This document shows, in pieces, positions 52,311 through 61,542 of a stretch of DNA of 64,000 nucleotides; position 1 is the first letter of the stretch; the number at the start of each line of letters is the position of its first letter. The notes under the pieces were generated by a model, which searched no databases, was not told where the DNA came from, and was given only the letters and a program-made list of their open reading frames with translations. Both the position numbers and the translations under genes were made by a program. This DNA is from Cohnella abietis. GTDB taxonomy: Bacteria > Bacillota > Bacilli > Paenibacillales > Paenibacillaceae. Location of the stretch: the NCBI RefSeq assembly GCF_004295585.1, contig NZ_AP019400.1, positions 6,041,001-6,105,000 on the forward strand, given 5' to 3'.

Positions 52311-52336
52311 AAAAAGCCCTTATGTAGCAAGGCTTA
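52311..52336 (-). terminator. Terminator-like hairpin inside the tRNA cluster
   Basis: AGCCTT pairs with AAGGGCT (one bulge) followed on the minus strand by TTTTTTTAAA. It lies between the two Pro-Gly pairs, so the promoter-distal pair may be made at a lower level. Confidence 0.55.
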
Positions 52337-52346
52337 GATAAAATGA

Positions 52347-52420
52347 TGGAGCGGGTAAGGGGAATCGAACCCCTGCTATCAGCTTGGAAGGCTGAAGTTC
52401 TACCATTGAACTACACCCGC
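52347..52420 (-). tRNA. tRNA-Gly (TCC), second copy
   Basis: Same sequence as 52120-52193, with CCA. Part of a tandem duplication of the Pro-Gly pair. Confidence 0.97.
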
Positions 52421-52434
52421 ATGGGGAAAATAGA

Positions 52435-52511
52435 TGGTCGGGACGACACGATTCGAACATGCGACCCCCTGGTCCCAAACCAGGTGCTCTACCAAGCTGA
52501 GCTACGTCCCG
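52435..52511 (-). tRNA. tRNA-Pro (TGG), second copy
   Basis: Same sequence as 52208-52284, with CCA. Confidence 0.97.
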
Positions 52512-52538
52512 ACAATAATAACTATTCTTTTGTAAAAA

Positions 52539-52615
52539 TGGCGCGCCCTGAGAGATTCGAACTCCCGGCCTTTTGATTCGTAGTCAAACGCTCTATCCAG
52601 CTGAGCTAAGGGCGC
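52539..52615 (-). tRNA. tRNA-Arg (ACG)
   Basis: 77 nt with CCA. Acceptor GCGCCCT, anticodon loop CTACGAA (anticodon ACG, read as ICG), T arm AGTTCGAATCT. Downstream of tRNA-Gly(GCC) in the same unit. Confidence 0.97.
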
Positions 52616-52621
52616 AAATGA

Positions 52622-52696
52622 TGGAGCGGAAAACGGGGCTCGAACCCGCGACCTTCTCGTTGGCAACGAGATGCTCTACCACTGAGCTATTTCCGC
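52622..52696 (-). tRNA. tRNA-Gly (GCC)
   Basis: 75 nt with CCA. Acceptor GCGGAAA, anticodon loop TTGCCAA (anticodon GCC), T arm GGTTCGAGCCC. First gene of the cluster on the minus strand. Confidence 0.97.
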
Positions 52697-52894
52697 ATTT
52701 TGAGTGTAACACCAGCGCTTCCGGCACATCGTAGTGCTTTTGGCGACAAGGAATAATATATCAAAGATACGAACCGATTGCAAGTGTTTATTTGCAAAAA
52801 AAGATCTTTTTCTTTATTTACCCCTTTTCGAAGCCTATTAGAGAAGCCGGAACCCCCATTTTAGCAAGGATTTCGGCTCTTCCCCCAAGCATAA

Positions 52895-53740
52895 TTATTT
52901 GATTGCTCCAGCAACGATTCCTTCATTAATTCGCCTTTGGAAGATGACGTATATAATGAGGATTGGAATTGTCGAAATCATCAATCCCGCGAACAGTGGA
53001 CCGAATTCGATCCGATATTGCATCTCCCCCTGCATAAAAGCAAGGCCAACCGGCAACGTATATTTGAGTGCATCACTCAATAAAACCAATGCATACTGAT
53101 ACTCGTTCCAGAAGCTCAATACATTGATAATGCTTATAGTGATTAGCCCTGGCATGGCAAGTGGAAGCATAATCTTGAAAAATACGCCATAGTACGATGC
53201 ACCATCTATAACCGCCGATTCTTCCAGCTCACGTGGTAGTGTTTTGAAAAATCCTATTAAAATGAACATCCCCATCGGTACCGCCGTAACAGAATAGAGC
53301 ATGATGATCCCAGCGTACGTATTGTTGACGTGTAGATCACTAAAGAGAAAGAACATAGGTACGACAAGCATAAGGGTCGGAATCGTTAATGCTGATAAAT
53401 ATAAATAATACAAAATACTGCTACCTCTGAAGGAATATCTAGCTAGAATATATGCTGTTGTAGCTGTTAACAGAAGTGCAAGCAGCATGCTACCGGTCGT
53501 AACTAGTATCGTATTCATGAAATAATTGCCGAAGTGATATTTCTGCCATGTATAAGTAAAGTTAGACCACAAGAGCGGAAAATTAGGAAGATCCCACGAT
53601 TTCCCATTATAAAACTGCTGATTATCCTTTAAGGAGTCGAACAAGGAAAACACTAGCGGATAAACGCAGCAAACGGTCCAAAGTAAAAGTAACAACGTTG
53701 AAATCCACCGGGTTAGCGGATTTATTTCCTTGAATTTCAA
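52895..53740 (-). CDS. Carbohydrate ABC permease, MalG/UgpE type
   Basis: About 282 residues from the TTG at 53740, with AAGGGGGA 7 bases upstream. An in-frame ATG at 53767 overlaps the previous stop in ATGA form and cannot be excluded, but it would translate the ribosome site. Six helices; the EAA loop is LPRELEESAVIDGASYYGVF with IMLPLAMPG, as in MalG. The end (YVIFQRRINEGIVAGAIK) is the MalG-type tail. Last gene of the sugar transporter cluster. Confidence 0.93.
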   Translation of the reverse strand: MKFKEINPLTRWISTLLLLLWTVCCVYPLVFSLFDSLKDNQQFYNGKSWDLPNFPLLWSNFTYTWQKYHFGNYFMNTILVTTGSMLLALLLTATTAYILARYSFRGSSILYYLYLSALTIPTLMLVVPMFFLFSDLHVNNTYAGIIMLYSVTAVPMGMFILIGFFKTLPRELEESAVIDGASYYGVFFKIMLPLAMPGLITISIINVLSFWNEYQYALVLLSDALKYTLPVGLAFMQGEMQYRIEFGPLFAGLMISTIPILIIYVIFQRRINEGIVAGAIK

Positions 53741-53753
53741 GTGGATTCCCCCT

Positions 53754-54647
53754 TCATGAAACCTCAACCACTTCTCTTTTCATTAATCTCTGCAAGATGA
53801 CGGTTGTTATAAGCGAAAGCACCAAGATTAGAACGCCTATTGAGGACGCGTAGCCCATATGATATTGTTTGAAGCCCATTTGGTACAAATAGTAGCCCAG
53901 CACTTGAGTGGAGTTATCCGGGCCGCCCTCTGTCATGACGCTAACAATGGCAAAGGAGCCGTTTAACGATGTAATTACGATTAAAACCACAGACACCTTT
54001 ACCTGCTCCCAGATGAGAGGCAAAGTGATGTTAGTGAATTGCTTCCATTGTCTAGCCCCATCCATCTCAGCTGACTCATATAACGCTGCTGGGATACTCT
54101 TAATGGCAGCAATCATTAGGATCATAAAGAAGCCGATACCTGACCAGATCGCCGGTGGTAACAACGCCCACAGGGAATACTGGGAATCTCCTAGCCATGG
54201 AATTTCCACTTTTCGATTAAGAATGAATGACAGGAACCCGTTTAAGAAACCAAGCGATGGATTATAAATAAACCGCCAAAGCACCGCAATGACAACGATT
54301 GAGAGCACGTTCGGGAAAAAAAACACAACTCGGTAGAAGTTGGCCCCTCTCATCTTAAACCGCGTAAGGGCTACAGCGAAAAAGATGGCCATGATCATAA
54401 TTCCGATTACTTTCCAGAAAATAAGGAAATAGTCGTTCGATATCGATTTGTATATGATCGGATCTGCATACATTTCGCGGAAATTAGCGAGTCCGACAAA
54501 ATCCATATTCTCAGAAGAGCCTGACCAATCGAATAGACTGATATATAGAGCTTTAACGATCGGATACAACGTGAAAATACAATACAGGACTAGAGTCGGT
54601 AAAATAAAAGAGGCAATAAATAATCCGCGCTTCTGTTTAGCTGTCAC
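53754..54647 (-). CDS. Carbohydrate ABC permease, MalF/UgpA type
   Basis: 297 residues with a GTG start after AAGAAGGGG. First helix FIASFILPTLVLYCIFTLYP, then YISLFDWSGSSENMDFVGLA, which is typical of the MalF-type half. The EAA loop is IPAALYESAEMDGARQWKQF followed by NITLPLIW. It pairs with the MalG-type permease behind it. No ATPase gene is present in the cluster, so a shared MsmX-type ATPase encoded elsewhere would be needed. Confidence 0.93.
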   Translation of the reverse strand: MTAKQKRGLFIASFILPTLVLYCIFTLYPIVKALYISLFDWSGSSENMDFVGLANFREMYADPIIYKSISNDYFLIFWKVIGIMIMAIFFAVALTRFKMRGANFYRVVFFFPNVLSIVVIAVLWRFIYNPSLGFLNGFLSFILNRKVEIPWLGDSQYSLWALLPPAIWSGIGFFMILMIAAIKSIPAALYESAEMDGARQWKQFTNITLPLIWEQVKVSVVLIVITSLNGSFAIVSVMTEGGPDNSTQVLGYYLYQMGFKQYHMGYASSIGVLILVLSLITTVILQRLMKREVVEVS

Positions 54648-54683
54648 AGTTTACCCCTTCTTTATTGTGATTTATTTGAGATA

Positions 54684-54710
54684 AGGATAAGGGATTAATT
54701 CCCTTATCCT
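54684..54710 (-). terminator. Hairpin between binding protein and permease genes
   Basis: AGGATAAGGG pairs perfectly with CCCTTATCCT around a 7-nt loop. It lacks a clear T-run on the minus strand, so it may protect the upstream mRNA and reduce, not stop, permease expression. Confidence 0.6.
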
Positions 54711-54730
54711 CATGGCTTCAAATTCTTAAT

Positions 54731-56101
54731 TTATGATTTCCCGCGCGCTTTCTCCGATGCTTTGTCTACACGCTCCACCCACTGCTCAGGCGTAATCTTA
54801 CCGTCTGATAATGCAAGAGTAGCATTCTCCATCTCTTTCTGAAGATCCGCGTTGAAGGTCACAGCAGGTAAAACAACCAGATCCGGGCTGCTATAGTACT
54901 TGCTGGCGCTCATGGAGAGCCCACTCGCTTTCGTTCCGTTGAGATCAACCTTGACGTTTAGTAAAGCTCCTGTAAGCTCCGCCCATTCAATCGCTGATTT
55001 CTTAGTAAACATAAATTGAATGAATGCCTTTGCTGCCTCTGGATTTTTCGCCTTTTGAGCTACTGCGACCGGGGTAGTGTAAGGATTAGCGATATACTTA
55101 CCACCGGATGCTTGTGTAATAGAAGGAATCACTCCAAATTCAAAGCCTGCCGGTGTATCTTTGTTCATTTCATTTTCAACCCATAATCCATTCGGGATAA
55201 ACGCGTCTTTGTGCTGAACGAACTGGATTTGCGAGTCAGTATGGTTCAGCGCTACAGCTGCTTTATCAATGAAGCCTTTGTCGCGCATAGTAACAACCTG
55301 CTGCAACGCCTTCATGACAGGCTCGCTCTTGAATATTCCTGGCTTCATTGCAGCCATATCTTGCATGATAGAAGGATCATCACCATTAGCCGATACGATG
55401 CCTGGGAACAAGAACCCGCCTAAGAAGTAACCCATGTGCACGCCAGTATGAATATACGGGGTCATGCCAGAAGCTTTTATTTTATCGCTTACGGCTAGGA
55501 AGCTATCGAAATCAGTCGGTACTTCCCAGCTATTTTTCTTGAAGAGAGCTTGATCATAGAACGTTCCCCAAGATCCGAATACATAAGGGATGGCATACGT
55601 TTTGCCGTCATACGATTGTGGCGGCGCGATTAAGGAGTCAGAAATTAACTCTCCGTCAGTATTCTGAGCTGTCTTGAACCACTCCGTTAAATCCATGAGC
55701 TGGTTGTCTTTGATGGCCTGAAGCACATCTAGTCCACCCGCACAATCAATGAATATAAGATCTGGTGGATCGCCCTGAATCCAACGGGGCTTCATTTGAT
55801 CATTTATTTTGGGACCTGCTGATTCTTTAATGTTCACATCCGGATATTTTGCCTTAAACTGTGCGAGCATTGATTTCTGCCACGCATCCCCGTACCCGCC
55901 GACGCAGTATTGAACCTCGAAATCTCCTGCGATGACGGGCCCGGAATCTTCTGTGCCGCTTGGGCTACTCCCCGGTGTTGATGCTGATGGTGACGATTTT
56001 TCCGGTTCTGTCGATTTGTTGGAGCCTCCACAACCAGTCAGTCCAATCGTGAGTATGAGTAGTACGACCAAGCTTAGAAACGATAATTTCTTTTTGTTCA
56101 T
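54731..56101 (-). CDS. Sugar ABC transporter binding lipoprotein (SBP_bac_1)
   Basis: 456 residues, with AGGAGGGGA before the ATG. The signal KKLSFLSLVVLLILTIGLTG ends in the lipobox LTGCGG, followed by a Ser/Pro-rich linker to about residue 58. Family features: MLAQFKAKYPDVNIKE near the start, DLIFIDCAGGLDVLQAIKDN, a KTYAIPYVFGSWGTFYDQAL stretch (start binding cleft) and AKNPEAAKAFIQFMFTKKSA near the end, as in group 1 solute-binding proteins. It is the transporter's own receptor, directly before the permeases. The sugar is unknown; N-acetylglucosamine or an oligosaccharide is a guess. Confidence 0.92.
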   Translation of the reverse strand: MNKKKLSFLSLVVLLILTIGLTGCGGSNKSTEPEKSSPSASTPGSSPSGTEDSGPVIAGDFEVQYCVGGYGDAWQKSMLAQFKAKYPDVNIKESAGPKINDQMKPRWIQGDPPDLIFIDCAGGLDVLQAIKDNQLMDLTEWFKTAQNTDGELISDSLIAPPQSYDGKTYAIPYVFGSWGTFYDQALFKKNSWEVPTDFDSFLAVSDKIKASGMTPYIHTGVHMGYFLGGFLFPGIVSANGDDPSIMQDMAAMKPGIFKSEPVMKALQQVVTMRDKGFIDKAAVALNHTDSQIQFVQHKDAFIPNGLWVENEMNKDTPAGFEFGVIPSITQASGGKYIANPYTTPVAVAQKAKNPEAAKAFIQFMFTKKSAIEWAELTGALLNVKVDLNGTKASGLSMSASKYYSSPDLVVLPAVTFNADLQKEMENATLALSDGKITPEQWVERVDKASEKARGKS

Positions 56102-56269
56102 GCTCTTTGATCCCCTCCTGTTTTTGACTGCAAATTAAATATAGAGGAATTGAAAAGGCTTTCATATGACCTAAACTCCATGTTTGTGCCACATTCTCCA
56201 GAGGATTTAAATCCCGTTAATTATCGTTGTTTCCGAAAAACCTGTATTGAATTTTGGCATAGAAAATAG

Positions 56270-56319
56270 GGAAGGAGCTGTCTCTTGGCCTTCTCAGACC
56301 TTAGAGATCAGCTCCTTCC
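56270..56319 (-). terminator. Terminator after the YesN-type regulator
   Basis: GGAAGGAGCTGATCTCTAAG pairs with a downstream arm ending AGAGACAGCTCCTTCC, followed on the minus strand by CTATTTTCT. It separates the sensing genes from the transporter genes, which then need their own promoter. Confidence 0.75.
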
Positions 56320-56339
56320 CTTACATCAAGAGGGGCTAC

Positions 56340-57935
56340 TCACTCCGCTTCTAGCTCAATCGTGAGCTCAGCACGATTACGATATTCGGATGGCGTCATT
56401 CCATAATGCTGTCGAAATAGCTTACAGAAGTATTTCGCAGAAGAGTAGCCCGTTTTATCACTAATCTCATAGTTTTTCAAATGGGTTTCCCTTAGCAGCT
56501 TCTTCGCATGATTCATTCGCACCGATGTTAAAAACACCAAGTAATTTTCTCCGGTTACCTCCTTAAACAAATCACTTAAATAGTTGGGGTTCAAGTGTAC
56601 GATTTTAGACAAGGCTTCTAGCTTGAGAGATTTATCTCCATAGTATTTGTGGATATAGTCTTTAACGATTTCGATGACTTTGTTTTTTTCCACAGTGCCC
56701 GTAAGGTTTAGCGACATTATCCTAATACGACCTTCCAGCTCTGATAGAATAGTCAGCAGATGGATCGTAGATCCCGGCAATGCTAGGCGGGAAAGCGCAT
56801 TAGCTACTATTTCTCGCAGACTTAAGCTCAGCTTGGATTCTGTCTGGTTTAGTACGGGTAGCAGCATTATAAGCAAGAAATGGATGAGCCTCAGCTGCAG
56901 GATAGAATGATGATCTTGAGCCTGTTGTTTAATCACTTTTAACTCACCATCGAGATAGTCCGAAAGTGATTCGGAATCATTCGTTTCTAATGCAATCCGA
57001 ATTTGGTTTTGCTGATCATTCCGCTCCTTATCTCCATAGATCGAATCCAGCTTCTTCTGTCCTGTCTCCGAGCTATAAATCTCATGAATGGTATCTCCAA
57101 ATACCTCTGGCAAATTCCCCAGAGATGCGAACGAAGCACCTGCAGCTGCTATATGCTGGTTTCCCGTATTATTATGACCTAGCTCCCCAGATTCGGCAGC
57201 CCATGCCTCTAACCACCATTGCCTAATGACATCTATTCCTAGATTCCTACCTGAGCTTAATACGAAGAAATGTCGGGAATCCGCAAAGAACGCATAACTA
57301 TTTTCCACTTCTTCAAAATTCGCTAGAAAGCTCTCCCTTAACTTGGGGACAATTTCATCATACTGTGGGAAGCCATCTTCGTCCCGAATGAGCATCAGAA
57401 AGGAATATTCCACTTCGTTTAGACTCCAACCGTTATCCAACAACAGCTGTTTCAATTGCTCTTCCGAATGCAGATCTCCACTCAGAAGCTCTAACAGCGC
57501 TTGTTCCAGCCTTTTGGTTCTTGCTAACTCCACCTCCTGCTGCACCTGAGCACGCTCGTTAAATAGTCGCTCGGCTTTCTCCAGAGCCTCTACTAGCTCC
57601 TCGCGAATGATTGGCTTTAACAGATAATCAACAACATCAGCCCGCATCGCATTTTGAACATAGGCGAATTTATCATGTCCAGTAAGCACAATCTTCAGAA
57701 TAGCTGGGTGATGCTCCTTAAGGAAATGGGCCAGTTCTAACCCGTCCATACCCGGCATAGAAATATCGATAAGCATAAGGTCTGGTTTATCCAGAGGTAT
57801 GTTTCTCATCGCGCTCTGAGCATCCTTACACTCGCTAACAGTCCATTGAGGAGCAAGCCGCCTAATAATAGAAACGATTCCTGCACGAATCATTTCCTCA
57901 TCGTCAATGACCATGATATTCGGCAAGCGGCTCAC
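56340..57935 (-). CDS. YesN-type response regulator with AraC DNA-binding domain
   Basis: 531 residues. The receiver is at the N-terminus (NIMVIDDEEMIRAGIVSIIR; phospho-Asp in LMLIDISMPGMDG; the lysine region is DYLLKPIIREELVEAL). A long central domain of unknown fold follows (residues ~130-420), and the last ~100 residues are an AraC HTH pair (LKLEALSKIVHLNPNYLSDL; ISDKTGYSSAKYFCKLFRQH) ending MTPSEYRNR. It overlaps the kinase gene by 32 bp, so both are translated together. It should switch on the adjacent sugar transporter genes. Start GTG 57935 or TTG 57926. Confidence 0.95.
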   Translation of the reverse strand: MSRLPNIMVIDDEEMIRAGIVSIIRRLAPQWTVSECKDAQSAMRNIPLDKPDLMLIDISMPGMDGLELAHFLKEHHPAILKIVLTGHDKFAYVQNAMRADVVDYLLKPIIREELVEALEKAERLFNERAQVQQEVELARTKRLEQALLELLSGDLHSEEQLKQLLLDNGWSLNEVEYSFLMLIRDEDGFPQYDEIVPKLRESFLANFEEVENSYAFFADSRHFFVLSSGRNLGIDVIRQWWLEAWAAESGELGHNNTGNQHIAAAGASFASLGNLPEVFGDTIHEIYSSETGQKKLDSIYGDKERNDQQNQIRIALETNDSESLSDYLDGELKVIKQQAQDHHSILQLRLIHFLLIMLLPVLNQTESKLSLSLREIVANALSRLALPGSTIHLLTILSELEGRIRIMSLNLTGTVEKNKVIEIVKDYIHKYYGDKSLKLEALSKIVHLNPNYLSDLFKEVTGENYLVFLTSVRMNHAKKLLRETHLKNYEISDKTGYSSAKYFCKLFRQHYGMTPSEYRNRAELTIELEAE

Positions 57936-59688
57936 CTTCTTCCTTGAGATATTTCATCCTTATTTCTATCGTTGTTCCTATACCTTGCTCACCCGAAAGA
58001 ATAACCAGACCGTATCGATCACCGAAATAATAACGAATCCTGTCGAAAATATTTTTCAAACCAATATGAATTTGGTCATCATCTTTATCAATATTCGTTA
58101 GCAGCTGAGCCTGAATATCTCTTCTTTTCTCCTCGCTCATTCCTTTACCGTTATCCATTATCCGTATTACAACGTCCTTATCTACTAACGCAGCTTTAAT
58201 ATAAATTGAACCTTCATGATTATGAGGCGCAAGACCATGAATAATCGCATTCTCCACCAAAGGCTGTATTGTCCACGGTAGAATATAAGATTTCATAACT
58301 TCCGGCTCGATATCTACGATAAACGATAGATTTGGAAAACGTATCTTCTGAATACTCACATAGTTTTCAACGTATTCCATTTCCTTCGCAAGCAATATCA
58401 GCTCTTTATCATGATTAATTGTCATACGAAACAGACGACCCAATCTCGAAATCATATCCGCAACCTCGTAATTATTGTCCACTTCTGCTTTCATGCTTAT
58501 GGATTCGAGCGTATTATACAGAAAATGCGGATTAATCTTACTCTGCAGAACCTTAAAGTCCGCATCCCGTTTCAAAATTCGAATAACGAAAATATGGTGG
58601 ACAAGCTCGTTTATCTTTCTGACCATGTGATTAAAGCTTCCCGCTAGCTTACCAATTTCATCATTCGATTGAGCTTTGAATTGAACGGAATAATCCCCAT
58701 TCTCTACTTTATTCATTAGAGATTTCATCTTCTTTAAGGGAAGAAGTAGCCTGCGGGTCAGAAAGACGGAAAGTCCGATCGATAGGAACAATGCTACGCC
58801 CGTCAGTGTCCATAACAAATTACGCAAAATATCTACATTTCGAGTCAGCTCACTGAGCTCAATAATATTAGCAATCTTCATACCGGAAAATGGGGCTGTT
58901 ACGTAGCTAATCATAACCTCCTTACCGTCTATCCGTTTAACGATGCTTCCAGATTCTTGTTCCAATGTGATGGGAAACATCTGCGTAATCTTGGACTTGT
59001 CCCTGTCATATATAATATGGCCTTGTGAATCAACGATAAGCAGCTCTTGTTCAGTACCACCGCCCACGCTTGAGAATACTTCACTTAGGCCATTCAAGCT
59101 AATATCCATCCGGAATATACCCGCAGACTGATTTTTACTTACATCGATCAGGCTGCGAACAAAGGAAAAGCTAAGCTCCTCCCGCCCTTCAATGCTTCGC
59201 AAATAATAAGTAGGTATAAGAACGCCTTTACCTTCAGCTTCTAATGCCTCTTTATACCAGGACTCGTTTCGAAAATTCCCATAGTCTACTTGCTGACCTG
59301 ATCCGTATCGGGAAAAAATATCGCCATTGGGATTGATAAAATAAGTACCGATGACATCCTGAAAAGGAACAAGGACGATATCCATCAATGCTTTATCAAT
59401 CATCATTTTATCTTGATATTGTTCGAAGGCCGATTTACCACTCGGGAGTAAAGCTTTTTCGACACCGGAATCCATGGAAAAGGTTAAAGAAATGCGGTCC
59501 AATTCGTTGAAATAATGGTCCACATTTTTCCCAAGCTGATTCAATAATTCTAAACTGAAATCACTTGCTCTCTCCTTCATATTCGAGCTATAAGTTTGAA
59601 AGCCGAAGAACGTCACCACGAGCATCGGCATCAATATCATCAACGTATACATGAGAATGAGCTTCTTATCCAAGCTCCACTCTCTCAA
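57904..59688 (-). CDS. YesM-type sensor histidine kinase
   Basis: 594 residues. A first helix (LILMYTLMILMPMLVVTFFG) and a second at ~285-305 (LLWTLTGVALFLSIGLSVFL) enclose an extracytoplasmic Cache-like domain of about 245 residues. A HAMP segment follows (LPLKKMKSLMNKVENGDYSV). The His_kinase motif is SKINPHFLYNTLESISMKAE with the phospho-His in PHFLYN, and the ATPase has IQPLVENAIIHGL and NGKGMSEE. Starts at a TTG 11 bp past the upstream binding-protein stop; no strong ribosome site of its own, so coupling is likely. Confidence 0.94.
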   Translation of the reverse strand: MREWSLDKKLILMYTLMILMPMLVVTFFGFQTYSSNMKERASDFSLELLNQLGKNVDHYFNELDRISLTFSMDSGVEKALLPSGKSAFEQYQDKMMIDKALMDIVLVPFQDVIGTYFINPNGDIFSRYGSGQQVDYGNFRNESWYKEALEAEGKGVLIPTYYLRSIEGREELSFSFVRSLIDVSKNQSAGIFRMDISLNGLSEVFSSVGGGTEQELLIVDSQGHIIYDRDKSKITQMFPITLEQESGSIVKRIDGKEVMISYVTAPFSGMKIANIIELSELTRNVDILRNLLWTLTGVALFLSIGLSVFLTRRLLLPLKKMKSLMNKVENGDYSVQFKAQSNDEIGKLAGSFNHMVRKINELVHHIFVIRILKRDADFKVLQSKINPHFLYNTLESISMKAEVDNNYEVADMISRLGRLFRMTINHDKELILLAKEMEYVENYVSIQKIRFPNLSFIVDIEPEVMKSYILPWTIQPLVENAIIHGLAPHNHEGSIYIKAALVDKDVVIRIMDNGKGMSEEKRRDIQAQLLTNIDKDDDQIHIGLKNIFDRIRYYFGDRYGLVILSGEQGIGTTIEIRMKYLKEEGEPLAEYHGH

Positions 59689-59699
59689 TCGAATGCGGC

Positions 59700-60998
59700 T
59701 TATTGGGATCCTCCTCCCTTGATGGTGGATTTATCCCAAGTGCTATCCATGTTATTCAGCATTTGATCGATCGTTAGTGCGTGTAGATACACGCCTTGAG
59801 CGGAATCCATTATTTCATTAACAACATCACCGCTCTGCTCCCACCAATTAGATAAATACTCCTTAGTGCGGCCGCTCATGATTGATCGTGAAATATCACT
59901 TAATTCCTTAGGCGAATCGCTCTTAGCTCCTTGCAAGGTAAGGAAAGATGCCTGACTTTTCGCCCACTGTCTAAGCGTTTGTTCCTGTGACCAGAAATCC
60001 AAATATTTGCGTGCTGCCTCCAGCTGATTTGTTTTGTTGTTAATCGTCCATGTTGTCCCGATGTTGACGGAAACAATTGCTTCCTCTCCGGGTGGGTTAG
60101 CAGGCATAGTGAACATACCAAGCTCGAAGTCTGGATTACCTTGTACTATTCCTGCCAATGTCCAGCTTCCGTTTATGAACATACCAGCTCGCCCTTCGAC
60201 AAAATCCTTCTGCGCCTGATCCATGCTGACTTTTGTACTATTAGGAGTTAAGTAGCCATATCCATCCAAGCTGTACCACTTCTCTAATATTTCATTCCAG
60301 GTTCCGTTAAATTTGATTTCACGTGCATTCAATTTACGATCGAAGTCCTGGTCTTTAATTAATGATGAGCCTAGGGTGAATAGAGCCGCCAGCGTCATCC
60401 AACCATCGTTGTTCCCGATTGAAATCGGCGTTGTGCCACTCGACTTCAAAGCCGCGCAGACGGCTAAAAACTCCTCCCAATTTGAAGGCGCTTTCAATGA
60501 TAGCTTTTCAAAAATATCTTTATTGTAATACACACCGAGTACGACCATATCATTAGGTATTCCATACACTTTGCCTTCATAAGATACAGATTCAAGTGCT
60601 GCTGTTGTGAAGGCACCTACCCAAGGCTCACCACTAAGATCTTTAATAAAACCTGCTTTAGCATATCCGCCAACTTCTCCTAGGCCCGGGTGGAGCATAA
60701 TGACATCAGGTGCATCATTAACCGCGAATTTCCCCCTGATATACTTCGTGTATTGAGCGCCTGGCATTCCTTCGTAAATCACTTTGATCGTTGGATTTTC
60801 CTTCATGAATCTATCATTCAGCTCAGGAATCGCACCGATTTCAGACCCTGCTTTGAATCCAGCTACCCTAAGCTTTACAATCTCCTGAGGCAAAGGGGCT
60901 ACTATCTGAGTTTTAGAGCCGCTGCAGCCTGTTATTAGCAGCACAAACCCGATCATAGAGACCAGTAAGACCATGTTTGTTTTTTTCATATGTCTCAT
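59700..60998 (-). CDS. Sugar-binding lipoprotein in front of the kinase gene
   Basis: 432 residues with AAAGGA before the ATG. The signal NMVLLVSMIGFVLLITGCSG has the lipobox ITGC. Solute-binding features: FMKENPTIKVIYEGMPGAQY, YGIPNDMVVLGVYYNKDIFE, GRAGMFINGSWTLAGI and the late LEAARKYLDFWSQEQTLRQW. It lies directly before the kinase, separated by the regulator from the permeases, and a second binding protein serves the transporter. It may present the ligand to the kinase's outer domain, as proposed for other YesM-linked binding proteins. Alternatively it shares the permeases. Confidence 0.9.
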   Translation of the reverse strand: MRHMKKTNMVLLVSMIGFVLLITGCSGSKTQIVAPLPQEIVKLRVAGFKAGSEIGAIPELNDRFMKENPTIKVIYEGMPGAQYTKYIRGKFAVNDAPDVIMLHPGLGEVGGYAKAGFIKDLSGEPWVGAFTTAALESVSYEGKVYGIPNDMVVLGVYYNKDIFEKLSLKAPSNWEEFLAVCAALKSSGTTPISIGNNDGWMTLAALFTLGSSLIKDQDFDRKLNAREIKFNGTWNEILEKWYSLDGYGYLTPNSTKVSMDQAQKDFVEGRAGMFINGSWTLAGIVQGNPDFELGMFTMPANPPGEEAIVSVNIGTTWTINNKTNQLEAARKYLDFWSQEQTLRQWAKSQASFLTLQGAKSDSPKELSDISRSIMSGRTKEYLSNWWEQSGDVVNEIMDSAQGVYLHALTIDQMLNNMDSTWDKSTIKGGGSQ

Positions 60999-61131
60999 CT
61001 CAATTTCCTTTTAATTGATAATCTACATTGAACGTGACTGTGCGATCGTACCTCTATTACAAGTTTACAACAGAACTAATTGGCAGTATATGTTCTTTTC
61101 TATTTAATGGGGTGTATATTTAACAACACAA

Positions 61132-61161
61132 AAAACTCTAGAACCGATTAGATTCTAGAGT
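61132..61161 (-). terminator. Terminator of the rRNA-tRNA operon
   Basis: CTCTAGAA and TTCTAGAG pair (8 bp) around a 9-nt loop, followed on the minus strand by TTTTTTGTG. Lies 18 bp past the last tRNA. Confidence 0.85.
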
Positions 61162-61178
61162 CGTTAGTTGCATTGTTA

Positions 61179-61263
61179 TGGTGCGCGTAGAGGGACTTGA
61201 ACCCCCACGTCGTGAAACGCCAGATCCTAAGTCTGGTGCGTCTGCCAATTCCGCCATACGCGC
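61179..61263 (-). tRNA. tRNA-Leu (TAG), distal copy
   Basis: 85 nt with CCA and a long variable arm. Acceptor GCGCGTA, anticodon loop CTTAGGA (anticodon TAG). Second copy at 61421-61505. Confidence 0.97.
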
Positions 61264-61292
61264 GCATTTGAAAGTACATTTCTTAAAGATTA

Positions 61293-61368
61293 TGGTGGAG
61301 GCTGACGGGATCGAACCGCCGACCCTCTGCTTGTAAGGCAGATGCTCTCCCAGCTGAGCTAAGCCTCC
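61293..61368 (-). tRNA. tRNA-Val (TAC), distal copy
   Basis: 76 nt with CCA. Acceptor GGAGGCT, anticodon loop CTTACAA (anticodon TAC), T arm GGTTCGATCCC. Second copy at 61723-61798. Confidence 0.97.
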
Positions 61369-61375
61369 GAATAAA

Positions 61376-61401
61376 AATTCTAGAACCGATTAGATTCTAG
61401 A
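61376..61401 (-). terminator. Internal hairpin between tRNA-Leu and tRNA-Val
   Basis: ATTCTAGAA... TTCTAGAAT (around ATCTAATCGG) is nearly the same sequence as the operon terminator at 61132-61161 and is followed on the minus strand by TTTTTATT. It looks like a duplicated terminator left inside the operon. Confidence 0.55.
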
Positions 61402-61420
61402 ACCATTGGTTGCAGTGTTA

Positions 61421-61505
61421 TGGTGCGCGTAGAGGGACTTGAACCCCCACGTCGTGAAACGCCAGATCCTAAGTCTGGTGCGTCTGCCAATTCCGCCATA
61501 CGCGC
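61421..61505 (-). tRNA. tRNA-Leu (TAG), proximal copy
   Basis: Same sequence as 61179-61263, with CCA. Confidence 0.97.
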
Positions 61506-61542
61506 GCATTTGAATATACATTCTGTCACTGCAATACAGAAG

